In this document: positions 1-6,041 of the stretch, piece after piece | How positions within the stretch are numbered: position 1 is the first letter of the stretch | How the letters are laid out: the number at the start of each line of letters is the position of its first letter | Made by a program: the position numbers and the translations under genes | Source of the DNA: Nitrospirota bacterium | GTDB taxonomy: Bacteria > Nitrospirota > JACRHJ01 | Length of the DNA: 9,857 bases | NCBI GenBank assembly: GCA_021785055.1 | Contig: JAJYGS010000088.1 | Coordinates: forward strand, 1-9,857 | Direction: 5' to 3' | The notes under the pieces: generated by a model | Told to the model about the DNA's origin: nothing | Databases searched by the model: none | What the model saw: only the letters and a program-made list of their open reading frames with translations

Positions 1-62
1 ATCAGGCGGACAACCCGAGGGAGAGCAGGCACGTAACCCCCTGGTCGCCGAACCTTACTTAA
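1..62 (+). CDS. dsrM: C-terminal end of upstream gene, probably DsrM (partial)
   Basis: Reading from base 3, the frame encodes QADNPRESRHVTPWSPNLT and stops at TAA 60-62, which overlaps the ribosome-binding site of the next gene. This frame has mostly G or C at third codon positions, like the genes downstream; the other two frames do not. Only 19 residues are visible, so identity rests mainly on position: dsrM, the membrane cytochrome b subunit (NarI-like) that passes electrons between menaquinone and DsrK, almost always lies directly upstream of dsrK. The short basic, proline-rich tail suits the cytoplasmic C-terminus of such a protein. That the fragment is the end of a coding gene is fairly likely; that the gene is dsrM is inference from synteny. 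Confidence 0.5.
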   Translation, partial: QADNPRESRHVTPWSPNLT

Positions 63-74
63 GGAGATTTCAAA

Positions 75-1583
75 TTGGCAAAAGTAAAGTTTGAGGTCCC
101 GGAACTGACCGGTGAGATAACGATACCCGGCCTGAAGGAAGACGCCGCGGCGTCTTCCAGAAGCCAGAACGCTCCGGCAAAGGACATGATCGACCTGGGC
201 TTTCCTACGGAGCTTGTCCCGGACTGGAAAGAGAAGGCGATCGCCAAGTTCGACGAGCTTCTCAAAAAATATCGCTCCCTCAAGGTCTTCATGGACATCT
301 GCGTCAAGTGCGGCTCGTGCACGGACAAGTGCCACTTCTACCTCGGCACCAAAGACCCGCGCAACATGCCGGTGGCGAGGGCGGAGCTTCTCCGGAAGGT
401 CTATCGCCGCTACTTCACAACAGCCGGCAAAGTATTGGGTAAGCTGGCCGAGGCGGAGGACCTGACAAAGGAAGTCCTGGAAGAGTGGTATACCTACTTC
501 TACCAGTGTTCCGAGTGCAGGCGCTGCTCGGTATTCTGCCCGTACGGCATAGATACCGCCGAGATAACGATGGCCACAAGGGAGATGATGGACGTCGTCG
601 GCGTCGGCGCCAAATATCCTCTCCAGACCATAAACAAGGCCATCACCGTAGGCAACAACCTCGGCATGCCCGGCCCGGCCATCCGCAGCACGCTCGACTT
701 CATGGAGGAGGACGTCAAGGAGCAGACCGGCGTCCCGGTGAAGTTCCCGATGGACGTAAAGGGAGCGGACGTTCTGCTCGTAACTCCTTCGGCTGATTTC
801 TTCGCCACGCCGCACGTCGAGTCGCTTGCAGGCTACGCTAAGGTATTCCACCAGGCGGGGATTTCCTGGACGCTCTCGTCATATGCTTCCGAGGCCGGCA
901 ATTTCGGCATGTTCAACGGAAACTACGAGCATATGCGCAAGATAGCCAGCAGGATAAAGGTGGCCATACAAGAGCTGAAGCCCAAGAGGCTGATTCACGG
1001 CGAGTGCGGCCATGCCTGGCGCGCAGCCTACAGCTTCTGGAACACCCTTATCGGGCCGTTCGACAAGCTTGGGCTGGATCCGAGGTATCCCGCGCCGCAG
1101 CATATCTGCGAGTTCACGTACGACCTTATAAACAGGGGGGCGCTCAAGCTCGACAAAACGGCCAACGACGATTTCGTCGTCACATTCCACGACTCCTGCA
1201 ACGTGGCCCGCGCGTCGAGGATGGGTAATAGCCCCGGAGGACAGTTCGAGATACCCAGGGCGATAATCAGAGCCTCGTGCAACAAGTTCGTCGATATGCA
1301 CCCGGACACCATCCGCGAAAAGACTTTCTGCTGCGGAGCCGGAGGAGGGCTGCTCGCCGACGAGATAATCGACCTTCGCATCAAGGGCGTCATGCCGAGA
1401 ATGCAGGCGTATAAAGCCGTCAAGGACAGCCACGGAGCAAACTTCTTCGCGCTCATCTGCGCAATATGCAAGGCACAGTTCACGAAGGTCTTCCCGTATT
1501 ACGGGTATGAGATGGAGGAAGTCGGCGGAGTGCACCAGCTCGTGAGCCGCGCGATTGTTCTCGGCGGGAAGGAGGGGATATAA
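75..1583 (+). CDS. dsrK: DsrK, HdrD-like iron-sulfur subunit of the DsrMK(JOP) complex
   Basis: DsrK is the cytoplasmic catalytic subunit thought to act on DsrC persulfide/trisulfide or disulfide, exchanging electrons with menaquinone through DsrM. The 502-residue protein has two ferredoxin-type 4Fe-4S motifs: Cys76, 79, 82, 86 (CVKCGSCTDKC) and Cys145, 148, 151, 155 (CSECRRCSVFC). A C-terminal CCG-type domain like that of HdrB/HdrD follows, with Cys375 (HDSC), Cys419-Cys420-Gly (CCGAGGG) and Cys462/465 (CAIC), which would hold the special [4Fe-4S] centre. The stretch after the first motif (GTKDPRNMPVARAELLRKVY) is typical of DsrK. The start is TTG at 75, eight bases after AAGGAG (61-66); there is no in-frame ATG near the homologous N-terminus. 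Residues about 20-36 form a low-complexity linker encoded by a perfect DNA palindrome (137-158). The next gene begins immediately after the stop codon. Identification is firm. Confidence 0.95.
   Translation: MAKVKFEVPELTGEITIPGLKEDAAASSRSQNAPAKDMIDLGFPTELVPDWKEKAIAKFDELLKKYRSLKVFMDICVKCGSCTDKCHFYLGTKDPRNMPVARAELLRKVYRRYFTTAGKVLGKLAEAEDLTKEVLEEWYTYFYQCSECRRCSVFCPYGIDTAEITMATREMMDVVGVGAKYPLQTINKAITVGNNLGMPGPAIRSTLDFMEEDVKEQTGVPVKFPMDVKGADVLLVTPSADFFATPHVESLAGYAKVFHQAGISWTLSSYASEAGNFGMFNGNYEHMRKIASRIKVAIQELKPKRLIHGECGHAWRAAYSFWNTLIGPFDKLGLDPRYPAPQHICEFTYDLINRGALKLDKTANDDFVVTFHDSCNVARASRMGNSPGGQFEIPRAIIRASCNKFVDMHPDTIREKTFCCGAGGGLLADEIIDLRIKGVMPRMQAYKAVKDSHGANFFALICAICKAQFTKVFPYYGYEMEEVGGVHQLVSRAIVLGGKEGI
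137..158. repeat. Perfect 22-bp palindrome inside the 5' end of dsrK
   Basis: The left arm GGAAGACGCCG is followed without spacer by its exact reverse complement. In RNA it would fold as a 9-bp GC-rich stem with a CGCG tetraloop, starting 62 bases after the TTG start codon. It encodes the K/E-D-A-A-A-S-S linker of DsrK, outside the cluster-binding domains, so the protein constrains it little. It could be a translational or mRNA-stability element, a protein-binding site, or chance. Only its existence is certain. Confidence 0.8.
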
Positions 1584-1889
1584 ATGAGAAAACCAATCCT
1601 TCTCCTTTTGTTCATATCCCTTCTGGCCGTTTTCGCCGTCGGCTGCTCCAACGAGCGCGTCGCCAAGCCGGAGCTCAAGGGCACGGGGCCGCTTGCGCTC
1701 AGGCTTCCTCCGGGAATACTCTCCCCGGAATACCACCAGCCCGTAGATTACTGGAAAGACCACCACATGGACATCCTTAAAAGAGGCGACTACAACAAGC
1801 ACGAGTGCATGCTCTGCCACGATGTGAACACCTCGTGCAACAACTGCCATGATTATGTAGGCGTCGCAAAGGTCGAAGGTTACGAATAA
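1584..1889 (+). CDS. Small diheme c-type cytochrome lipoprotein in the DsrJ position
   Basis: This 101-residue exported protein begins with a hydrophobic signal segment (residues 3-20) ending in a lipobox, AVGC, with Cys21 as the lipidated residue, so it should be membrane-anchored on the outer face. Near the C-terminus are two CxxCH heme-binding motifs seven residues apart, CMLCH (75-79) and CNNCH (85-89), with further histidines at 51, 60, 61 and 73 that could be distal heme ligands. It follows dsrK with no gap (TAA 1581-1583, ATG 1584), with AAGGAGG at 1569-1575 inside the end of dsrK. Triheme DsrJ occupies this slot in standard dsrMKJOP operons, but this protein is shorter, has two hemes and is a lipoprotein, so it is not called DsrJ here. 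It probably carries electrons between the quinone-active complexes and periplasmic partners. Role is inferred. Confidence 0.8.
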   Translation: MRKPILLLLFISLLAVFAVGCSNERVAKPELKGTGPLALRLPPGILSPEYHQPVDYWKDHHMDILKRGDYNKHECMLCHDVNTSCNNCHDYVGVAKVEGYE

Positions 1890-1905
1890 AGGGGGAGCTC
1901 AAATC

Positions 1906-2391
1906 ATGGAAGAAAACAAAAACACCGCTAAAGAAGGCGCCGCCCCGGTGCCCGAAGAGCACCACGGTGGGAAATTCATGGCCGGAAGGCGGGCTTTCCT
2001 GGGCGCTTTCGCCGGATGCGTAGGCGCGTTGGGCGCGGGCCTTGTCGGGGTTCCGCTGCTGGCCTCATTTACGCCCGTCCAGAGAGGCAAGCCGGAACCC
2101 GCGATAATGAACCTTGGGGATATACCCGTCGGGAGTTCCGAGCAGGGCGTTTACGCCGGATATTCGTTCATAGTCTTCAACAGGAAGAGCGGAATAGAGT
2201 GCATATCCCTTAAGTGCACCCACTTGGGCTGCACGGTAAAATGGGAACCGGCCAAGAAGATTTTCAAGTGCCCCTGCCATGACGGCTGGTACGACGAGCA
2301 CGGGATAAACAAAGGCGGTCCACCTCCCGCGCCTCTCGAGAAGCTCGATTACAAGATTGCCGGCGACAAATTGATAGTCGGAGGTGCATAG
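1906..2391 (+). CDS. Rieske [2Fe-2S] subunit of a quinol-oxidising bc/b6f-type complex
   Basis: The Rieske protein takes the first electron from quinol at the Qo site and passes it to a c-type cytochrome. The 161-residue protein has a hydrophilic N-terminus, a twin-arginine-like signal anchor (Arg28-Arg29 followed by AFLG and a hydrophobic helix to about residue 55), and the two cluster-binding loops CTHLGC (Cys104, His106, Cys109) and CPCHDGWYD (Cys122, Cys124, His125). The proline-rich GGPPPAPL loop follows at 137-144, as in the family. In the second loop the serine of the common CPCHGS form is Gly127, while Tyr129 is kept. Loss of that serine is associated with lower redox potential and is seen in menaquinone-linked Rieske proteins. 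The gene starts at ATG 1906 after GGGGGAG (1891-1896), and its stop is one base before the cytochrome b start, so the two are translationally coupled. Confidence 0.93.
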   Translation: MEENKNTAKEGAAPVPEEHHGGKFMAGRRAFLGAFAGCVGALGAGLVGVPLLASFTPVQRGKPEPAIMNLGDIPVGSSEQGVYAGYSFIVFNRKSGIECISLKCTHLGCTVKWEPAKKIFKCPCHDGWYDEHGINKGGPPPAPLEKLDYKIAGDKLIVGGA

Positions 2392-2392
2392 G

Positions 2393-3049
2393 ATGAGCAA
2401 GGTGATTGAATGGATCGATTCCCGCACGGGGATCTCCGAGCTGCTGGACGACGAGGTATTTTCCAAGAAGGCCCCGACGATTAAAAAGTGGTATGAGTTC
2501 TTCGGCTGCTTCGGCGGGATGTCCCTGATACTTTTTATAATCCAGGTGCTCACGGGCACGTTTCTCCTCATCTACTACACGCCCTCGCCGAAGGAGGCCT
2601 TCTCCAGCGTCGTATTCATAGACAACGGCGTCTATTTCGGCTGGCTCTTCAGACGTCTGCACGCCATAGGCGCCAACGTCATGATCCTCCTCGTGATGAT
2701 ACACATGCTGAAAGTGATAATGACCGGGGCGTACAAGGCCCCCAGGGAGTTCCACTGGATATCCGGCTTCCTTCTCCTTATGCTCACGATGATGATGGGA
2801 ATCTCCGGCTATCTGCTTCCCTGGACGCAGCTCTCCTACTGGGCGGTCACGGTGCTCACGACCTCGTTCTCCGTCGTGCCCGTCGTCGGGCCGGTAATGA
2901 TGAAGGTGATACGCGGCGCGGACGCAGTCTCCGGCGCAACTCTCGGCAGGTTCTTCGCACTGCACCTTGCGCTCCCGGTAGTCATGTCGCTTCTCATGGC
3001 CTTCCATTTCATGATGATAAGAAGGTCCGGCATTCAGGAGCAGTTATAA
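2393..3049 (+). CDS. Cytochrome b, b6-like N-terminal half of the Rieske/cytochrome b complex
   Basis: This integral membrane subunit should bind two b hemes and form most of the quinone sites. The 218-residue protein has four transmembrane helices (about 37-60, 84-109, 122-143, 184-210). Heme ligands are His90/His104 in helix B and His191/His205 in helix D, both pairs 14 residues apart; plant and cyanobacterial b6 has 15 in helix D, so this spacing is bc1-like. Cys39, in GCFGG, aligns with the cytochrome b6 cysteine that covalently holds the extra heme c_n (c_i). The PWTQLSYWA segment and the MIRRSGI end match the b6 family. ATG 2393 is chosen over an in-frame GTG at 2384 because GGAGGTG (2380-2386) is correctly spaced for the ATG. 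It is paired with a separate subunit IV-like gene downstream. Confidence 0.94.
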   Translation: MSKVIEWIDSRTGISELLDDEVFSKKAPTIKKWYEFFGCFGGMSLILFIIQVLTGTFLLIYYTPSPKEAFSSVVFIDNGVYFGWLFRRLHAIGANVMILLVMIHMLKVIMTGAYKAPREFHWISGFLLLMLTMMMGISGYLLPWTQLSYWAVTVLTTSFSVVPVVGPVMMKVIRGADAVSGATLGRFFALHLALPVVMSLLMAFHFMMIRRSGIQEQL

Positions 3050-3115
3050 GACCCGGAGACTGGAAACCGAGCAGGTTTAAAGACTGGACTGCAAGTTAAT
3101 AGAGAGGATGGGAGA

Positions 3116-3544
3116 ATGAAATACAACAAGGACAACTGGAAAGGCGAGCTCGAACCTTTCTGGCCGAACGACGTCATCGACAAAGGCATAATAGCCTCCA
3201 TCGTCATCGGCCTCTTCTTCCTGATTGCCTTTTTTATTCCAAAGCTTTTTCTGCCGCCGGAGGTGCCTGCGGATCCGACAAATACCCCGCTCGGCGTGAA
3301 GCCGGAGTGGTATTTCCTCGCGGCGTACCAGACGCTTAAACTCTTCCCGACGAAGATATTCGGAGATGCGGCGGAGTTGATGGGGATGGGGGTGCAGGTG
3401 ATAGCCATAACGGCTATTTTCTTCCTGCCGTTCCTGGATAGGGGGTCGGAGAAAAGCTGGAAAAGGCGGCCCATGTTCAGAAAGGCTGTTATCGCCGGTG
3501 TGATAATTTTCGTTGGCCTCACCATCTGGGGACACCTATCTTAA
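3116..3544 (+). CDS. Cytochrome b C-terminal half (subunit IV-like)
   Basis: This 142-residue membrane protein completes the cytochrome b core. It has three predicted transmembrane helices (about 24-42, 88-105, 122-140) and carries PEWYFL (residues 63-68), the signature of the quinol-oxidising Qo site, with Glu64 the proton-accepting glutamate in related complexes. The preceding loop DPTNTPLGVKPEWY is typical of subunit IV and of the C-terminal part of fused cytochromes b. ATG 3116 follows GAGAGG (3102-3107). The 66-bp gap after cytochrome b is poor in G/C at third positions and looks non-coding, although it happens to be in frame and free of stops. Split b6/IV organisation is seen in cyanobacteria, Firmicutes and some other lineages. 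Confidence 0.93.
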   Translation: MKYNKDNWKGELEPFWPNDVIDKGIIASIVIGLFFLIAFFIPKLFLPPEVPADPTNTPLGVKPEWYFLAAYQTLKLFPTKIFGDAAELMGMGVQVIAITAIFFLPFLDRGSEKSWKRRPMFRKAVIAGVIIFVGLTIWGHLS

Positions 3545-3560
3545 ATAAAAGGAGCATAAC

Positions 3561-4100
3561 GTGACAGGGAGAGTAAGAGAAATTTTATTCATAGCGGCTC
3601 TCGTCGTGCTGTGCGTCCCCGCTTACGCGGCGGCGAAAGACAACTACTGCGCCGAGTGCCATACCGCGGGCGAGATTGCTTCCTTCGGGAGCCTGATGAA
3701 ATGGGACAGGAGCATATACCAGCAGCAGAAGGATACGCTCTGCCCCGGACTTTTCGAGATCAAGAAGGAGCAGTATTTCACGGAAAGCAGACTCCTGAAA
3801 TACAACCAGTTCCTTAGCGAACTCGACGAGCAGACCATGAGATACCCGGAATACATGCGGGCGGACCTGGTCAAATACAATATACAGTACGCGGACCTGA
3901 GGGCGAAGGGTGTGGATTCGATAGATTCCTTCGCGGGGCCGAACCTGAAAATTAAAAAGGGTATGGGAGAAATCTACGAGAAGATAAACAAGCTCCGCGA
4001 CGACTATAAACTGGAAAAGGTAATAGGGTTTGGTCTGCTCGCGGTGATGATAGTCTCCCTGCTTTTCTTCCTGGGGCTTAAGAAAACCGTAAAGGAATAA
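3561..4100 (+). CDS. Membrane-anchored monoheme c-type cytochrome of the Rieske/cytochrome b complex
   Basis: The 179-residue protein has a signal peptide (residues 1-23, likely cleaved after AYA), one heme motif CAECH (30-34) directly after the signal, a long charged, helical periplasmic domain, and a C-terminal transmembrane helix (about 156-174) ending in KKTVKE. This topology is that of cytochrome c1 or f, so it is the obvious electron acceptor for the Rieske protein, but the sequence resembles neither family by eye. His34 is the only histidine in the protein, so the distal heme ligand must be a methionine or another residue; Cys61 in LCPGL is a candidate. GTG 3561 is the start, after AAAAGGAG (3547-3554). 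Family not recognised; the acceptor role is inferred from topology and position. Confidence 0.82.
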   Translation: MTGRVREILFIAALVVLCVPAYAAAKDNYCAECHTAGEIASFGSLMKWDRSIYQQQKDTLCPGLFEIKKEQYFTESRLLKYNQFLSELDEQTMRYPEYMRADLVKYNIQYADLRAKGVDSIDSFAGPNLKIKKGMGEIYEKINKLRDDYKLEKVIGFGLLAVMIVSLLFFLGLKKTVKE

Positions 4101-4111
4101 GAGGTCTAAGG

Positions 4112-5887
4112 ATGCTCAAAAGAATATTCGCAATAACGTGTGCTGTCGCGCTGCTGGCCTTTCTTTCCTCCTGTTCTGAGTATAATGGACAAAAGGAGGG
4201 CAGCTCGGCAGACCCCAAAGCGGTGGCCGCCGCCGTCGCGCAGGCAAGCAAAACCGCGGACGCCCTGGACAACACGAACCTCAAGGCGTTCGAGCTTGGA
4301 AAGCTTGGGATGGCAATGGCGGAGCAGGGAGTCGCCGGCGCGTCCGATACCCTCGACCAGGCCCTGAAGCTTGCTGCCGGCGTACGGGCGCAGTCGAACC
4401 AGACTTATGCGGCGGGGTTGCGCCAGATGTCGAGCGACTGGACGCCGAAAGACCACGAGGCTATCGACCCCCTGATTGAAAGGATTACAAACGACTCCAC
4501 CCGCGTCTGGGTAATACGCTCCATTGCCGAAGGTATAGCGAAGCTCGACAAGGCTAAGGCGATTGGAATCCTTAACCAGGCGGCGCAGGACGCAGAGTCC
4601 ATACCGGACCCGAAATACCGGGACCTCGACCTTCGCGGAGTTTCCGCGGCGCTTGCGGAGCTTGATTTCAAGGCGGGCGTGGATGCCGCCGCGAAGATCT
4701 CCGACCCAAGGATAAGGGCCTGGGCATACATGGAGATGGGCAAGACGGCGAAGGCGAATGGAGGCGATGCGGCCTCCGCGTTCAGCGCCGCGGGCGATGC
4801 GGCCCAGGCCGTGCTGAACATGGAACCCGCGAGCGACCTCATCACCGATTCTACTCCTCCCGAAGTAAAGGCGGCAGTCCTCGCAAAGGAAAAAGGGGAT
4901 CTGATGGCGTATTCCGCCAGGGTGCTCGCCAATGCCGCCCTCGCGCTGAAGGCTTCCGATACTGTGAAATCCCAAGCGATGTTTTCGAGGGCGGAGGAAA
5001 TAGCGTCCTCAATAAAGCAGCCGTACGCCAGGTCTTATGCTATGAGCGACGTCGCAATGGCCCTTTCCGGCGCGAATGCAGCCGATGCGAATGCCTATGC
5101 ATCGAAGATAGAGCATAACGACGCGAAGTTCGCGGCCATGATGAAGGCCGCCACCGTCGGCGGAAGCTGTAATGCCGCGGACATATCCGGCGTTATCGAG
5201 ACCGCCCAGGCTATATCCGACCCGTACGACCGGGCGAAGGCGCTTGAACTTACGGCGGATTCGCTGGTCGGTTCCGACCCCGAAAAGGCCGGGGAACTGG
5301 CCGGAGACGAGAAATATCCGGCCATAAAGGACGCGATATATGCGTCGCTTGCGGCTGCCGCTTCAAAGGACGGAGACAAGGCGTTCAAGAAAGAATTCGA
5401 CGAGATCGACGTGCCGAGGTTCGCAAGCGACGAAGCGGTTTACGAGCAGGCGCGCGCGTTTTACGGCGCCGCAAAGCTCAAGGAGCAGACCGACCCCGCC
5501 GCCGCCATAAAGCTTTACAAAAGGGCCGCGTCCGCAGCCGCCGCGGCGAAGAGCGATGCGCTTCAGTGGAAGATAGCGGTTGCGCTTTGCAGGCTGGATC
5601 CGAACCAGTTCGTCTCTTCCGCGGCGAAGCTGGAAGGCGACGACGATATGAAGGCCGGCTACCTCTCCGAGATTGCGGCGGATTTTTCGGCCAAAGGCGA
5701 TTACCGCTCCCCGATGGTCTGGGACATGGCGGTGAAGTCCGCCTCGTCCGTGAGCGACAATGCCGCCTCTGCCGACCGGCTTGCAAAGATTGCCTCCGCC
5801 TGCGCGAAATACGACAAGACCAGGGCCGCCGATATATTCAACAAGGCCCTTCAAAAGGCCGGTAAGATAGGCGCGACGGAAAGTTAA
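4112..5887 (+). CDS. Large lipoprotein of alpha-helical repeats, function unknown
   Basis: The 591-residue protein begins with a lipoprotein signal (hydrophobic residues 4-20, lipobox LSSC, Cys21). The rest is Ala-rich and almost entirely helical, built of diverged units of about 35 residues of the form alanine-rich helix, I-x-D/x-P-x-x-R-A, second helix. Clear copies surround ISDPRIRAWAY (197-207), IKQPYARSYAM (301-311) and ISDPYDRAKAL (368-378). The pattern is like TPR/SEL1/HEAT-type solenoids and suggests a protein-binding scaffold tethered outside the cytoplasmic membrane. There are no CxxCH motifs and few cysteines, so it is not a redox protein. It starts eleven bases after the cytochrome gene (ATG 4112 after a weak GAGG) and probably ends the first transcript, since a terminator follows. 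A role in assembling or organising the Rieske/cytochrome complex is speculation from position. Confidence 0.8.
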   Translation: MLKRIFAITCAVALLAFLSSCSEYNGQKEGSSADPKAVAAAVAQASKTADALDNTNLKAFELGKLGMAMAEQGVAGASDTLDQALKLAAGVRAQSNQTYAAGLRQMSSDWTPKDHEAIDPLIERITNDSTRVWVIRSIAEGIAKLDKAKAIGILNQAAQDAESIPDPKYRDLDLRGVSAALAELDFKAGVDAAAKISDPRIRAWAYMEMGKTAKANGGDAASAFSAAGDAAQAVLNMEPASDLITDSTPPEVKAAVLAKEKGDLMAYSARVLANAALALKASDTVKSQAMFSRAEEIASSIKQPYARSYAMSDVAMALSGANAADANAYASKIEHNDAKFAAMMKAATVGGSCNAADISGVIETAQAISDPYDRAKALELTADSLVGSDPEKAGELAGDEKYPAIKDAIYASLAAAASKDGDKAFKKEFDEIDVPRFASDEAVYEQARAFYGAAKLKEQTDPAAAIKLYKRAASAAAAAKSDALQWKIAVALCRLDPNQFVSSAAKLEGDDDMKAGYLSEIAADFSAKGDYRSPMVWDMAVKSASSVSDNAASADRLAKIASACAKYDKTRAADIFNKALQKAGKIGATES

Positions 5888-5894
5888 GACCGGG

Positions 5895-5963
5895 GCATGG
5901 GGCCTGTGCCGTTTTAGAAGCAGGGGCCTGTCGTTTTAGAAGCATGGGATGCCGTTTTAGAGA
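5895..5963 (+). repeat. Three tandem degenerate 22-25 bp repeats
   Basis: Three head-to-tail copies lie between the lipoprotein gene and dsrE: 5895-5919, 5920-5941 and 5942-5963. Each begins GCATGGG or GCAGGGG and ends in CGTTTTAGA (GCCGTTTTAGA in copies 1 and 3). Copies 1 and 2 share GGGGCCTGT; copy 3 is shorter in the middle. The copies differ in length and have no unique spacers, so this is not a CRISPR array. The third copy provides the left arm of the terminator hairpin. Confidence 0.7.
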
Positions 5964-5974
5964 AGCGGCTTTTT
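5951..5974 (+). terminator. Probable intrinsic terminator between the lipoprotein gene and dsrE
   Basis: GCCGTTT (5951-5957) can pair with AAGCGGC (5963-5969) across a TAGAG loop, giving a 7-bp stem with one G-U pair, followed at once by five T residues (5970-5974). It would separate the dsrK-cytochrome-lipoprotein transcript from dsrEFH. If it is efficient, a promoter for dsrE must lie in 5975-6030. There I see only an A/T-rich patch (TTTATAC, 6007-6013) that could be a -10 element, and no convincing -35. The stem is short, so partial read-through is plausible. Confidence 0.5.
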
Positions 5975-6041
5975 GTGGAATACGTGAGGACCGGGTTTCA
6001 ACGCAATTTATACCGGAAAGAACATCTTAGAGGAGGGGGAA

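Noticed and set aside
879..1850. Long open frame on the minus strand (323 codons) opposite dsrK and the diheme protein
   Set aside because: It is the shadow of high-GC third positions in dsrK. The product is low in family-like features, rich in Val/Arg/His, and crosses two firmly identified genes.
1584..1889. Calling the diheme protein DsrJ
   Set aside because: DsrJ is a triheme protein with an uncleaved signal anchor; this one has two heme motifs and a lipobox, so the name would overstate the evidence.
2384..2392. GTG at 2384 as the cytochrome b start
   Set aside because: It lies within the ribosome-binding sequence for ATG 2393, and the MSKVIEW start matches the usual b6 beginning.
3047..3115. 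Cytochrome b and subunit IV are in the same frame, with no further stop in the 66-bp gap, suggesting a split or read-through fusion
   Set aside because: Twenty-two stop-free codons are expected often by chance; the gap lacks the coding third-position bias, and subunit IV has its own ribosome-binding site.
4106..4975. Minus-strand open frame of 289 codons opposite the repeat lipoprotein
   Set aside because: The plus-strand frame has a lipoprotein signal, ribosome-binding position and repeat structure; the antisense frame has none and reflects codon bias.
5895..5963. Possible CRISPR array or attL-like repeats
   Set aside because: Only three imperfect copies, of unequal length and with no spacers; no cas genes, integrase or tRNA nearby.
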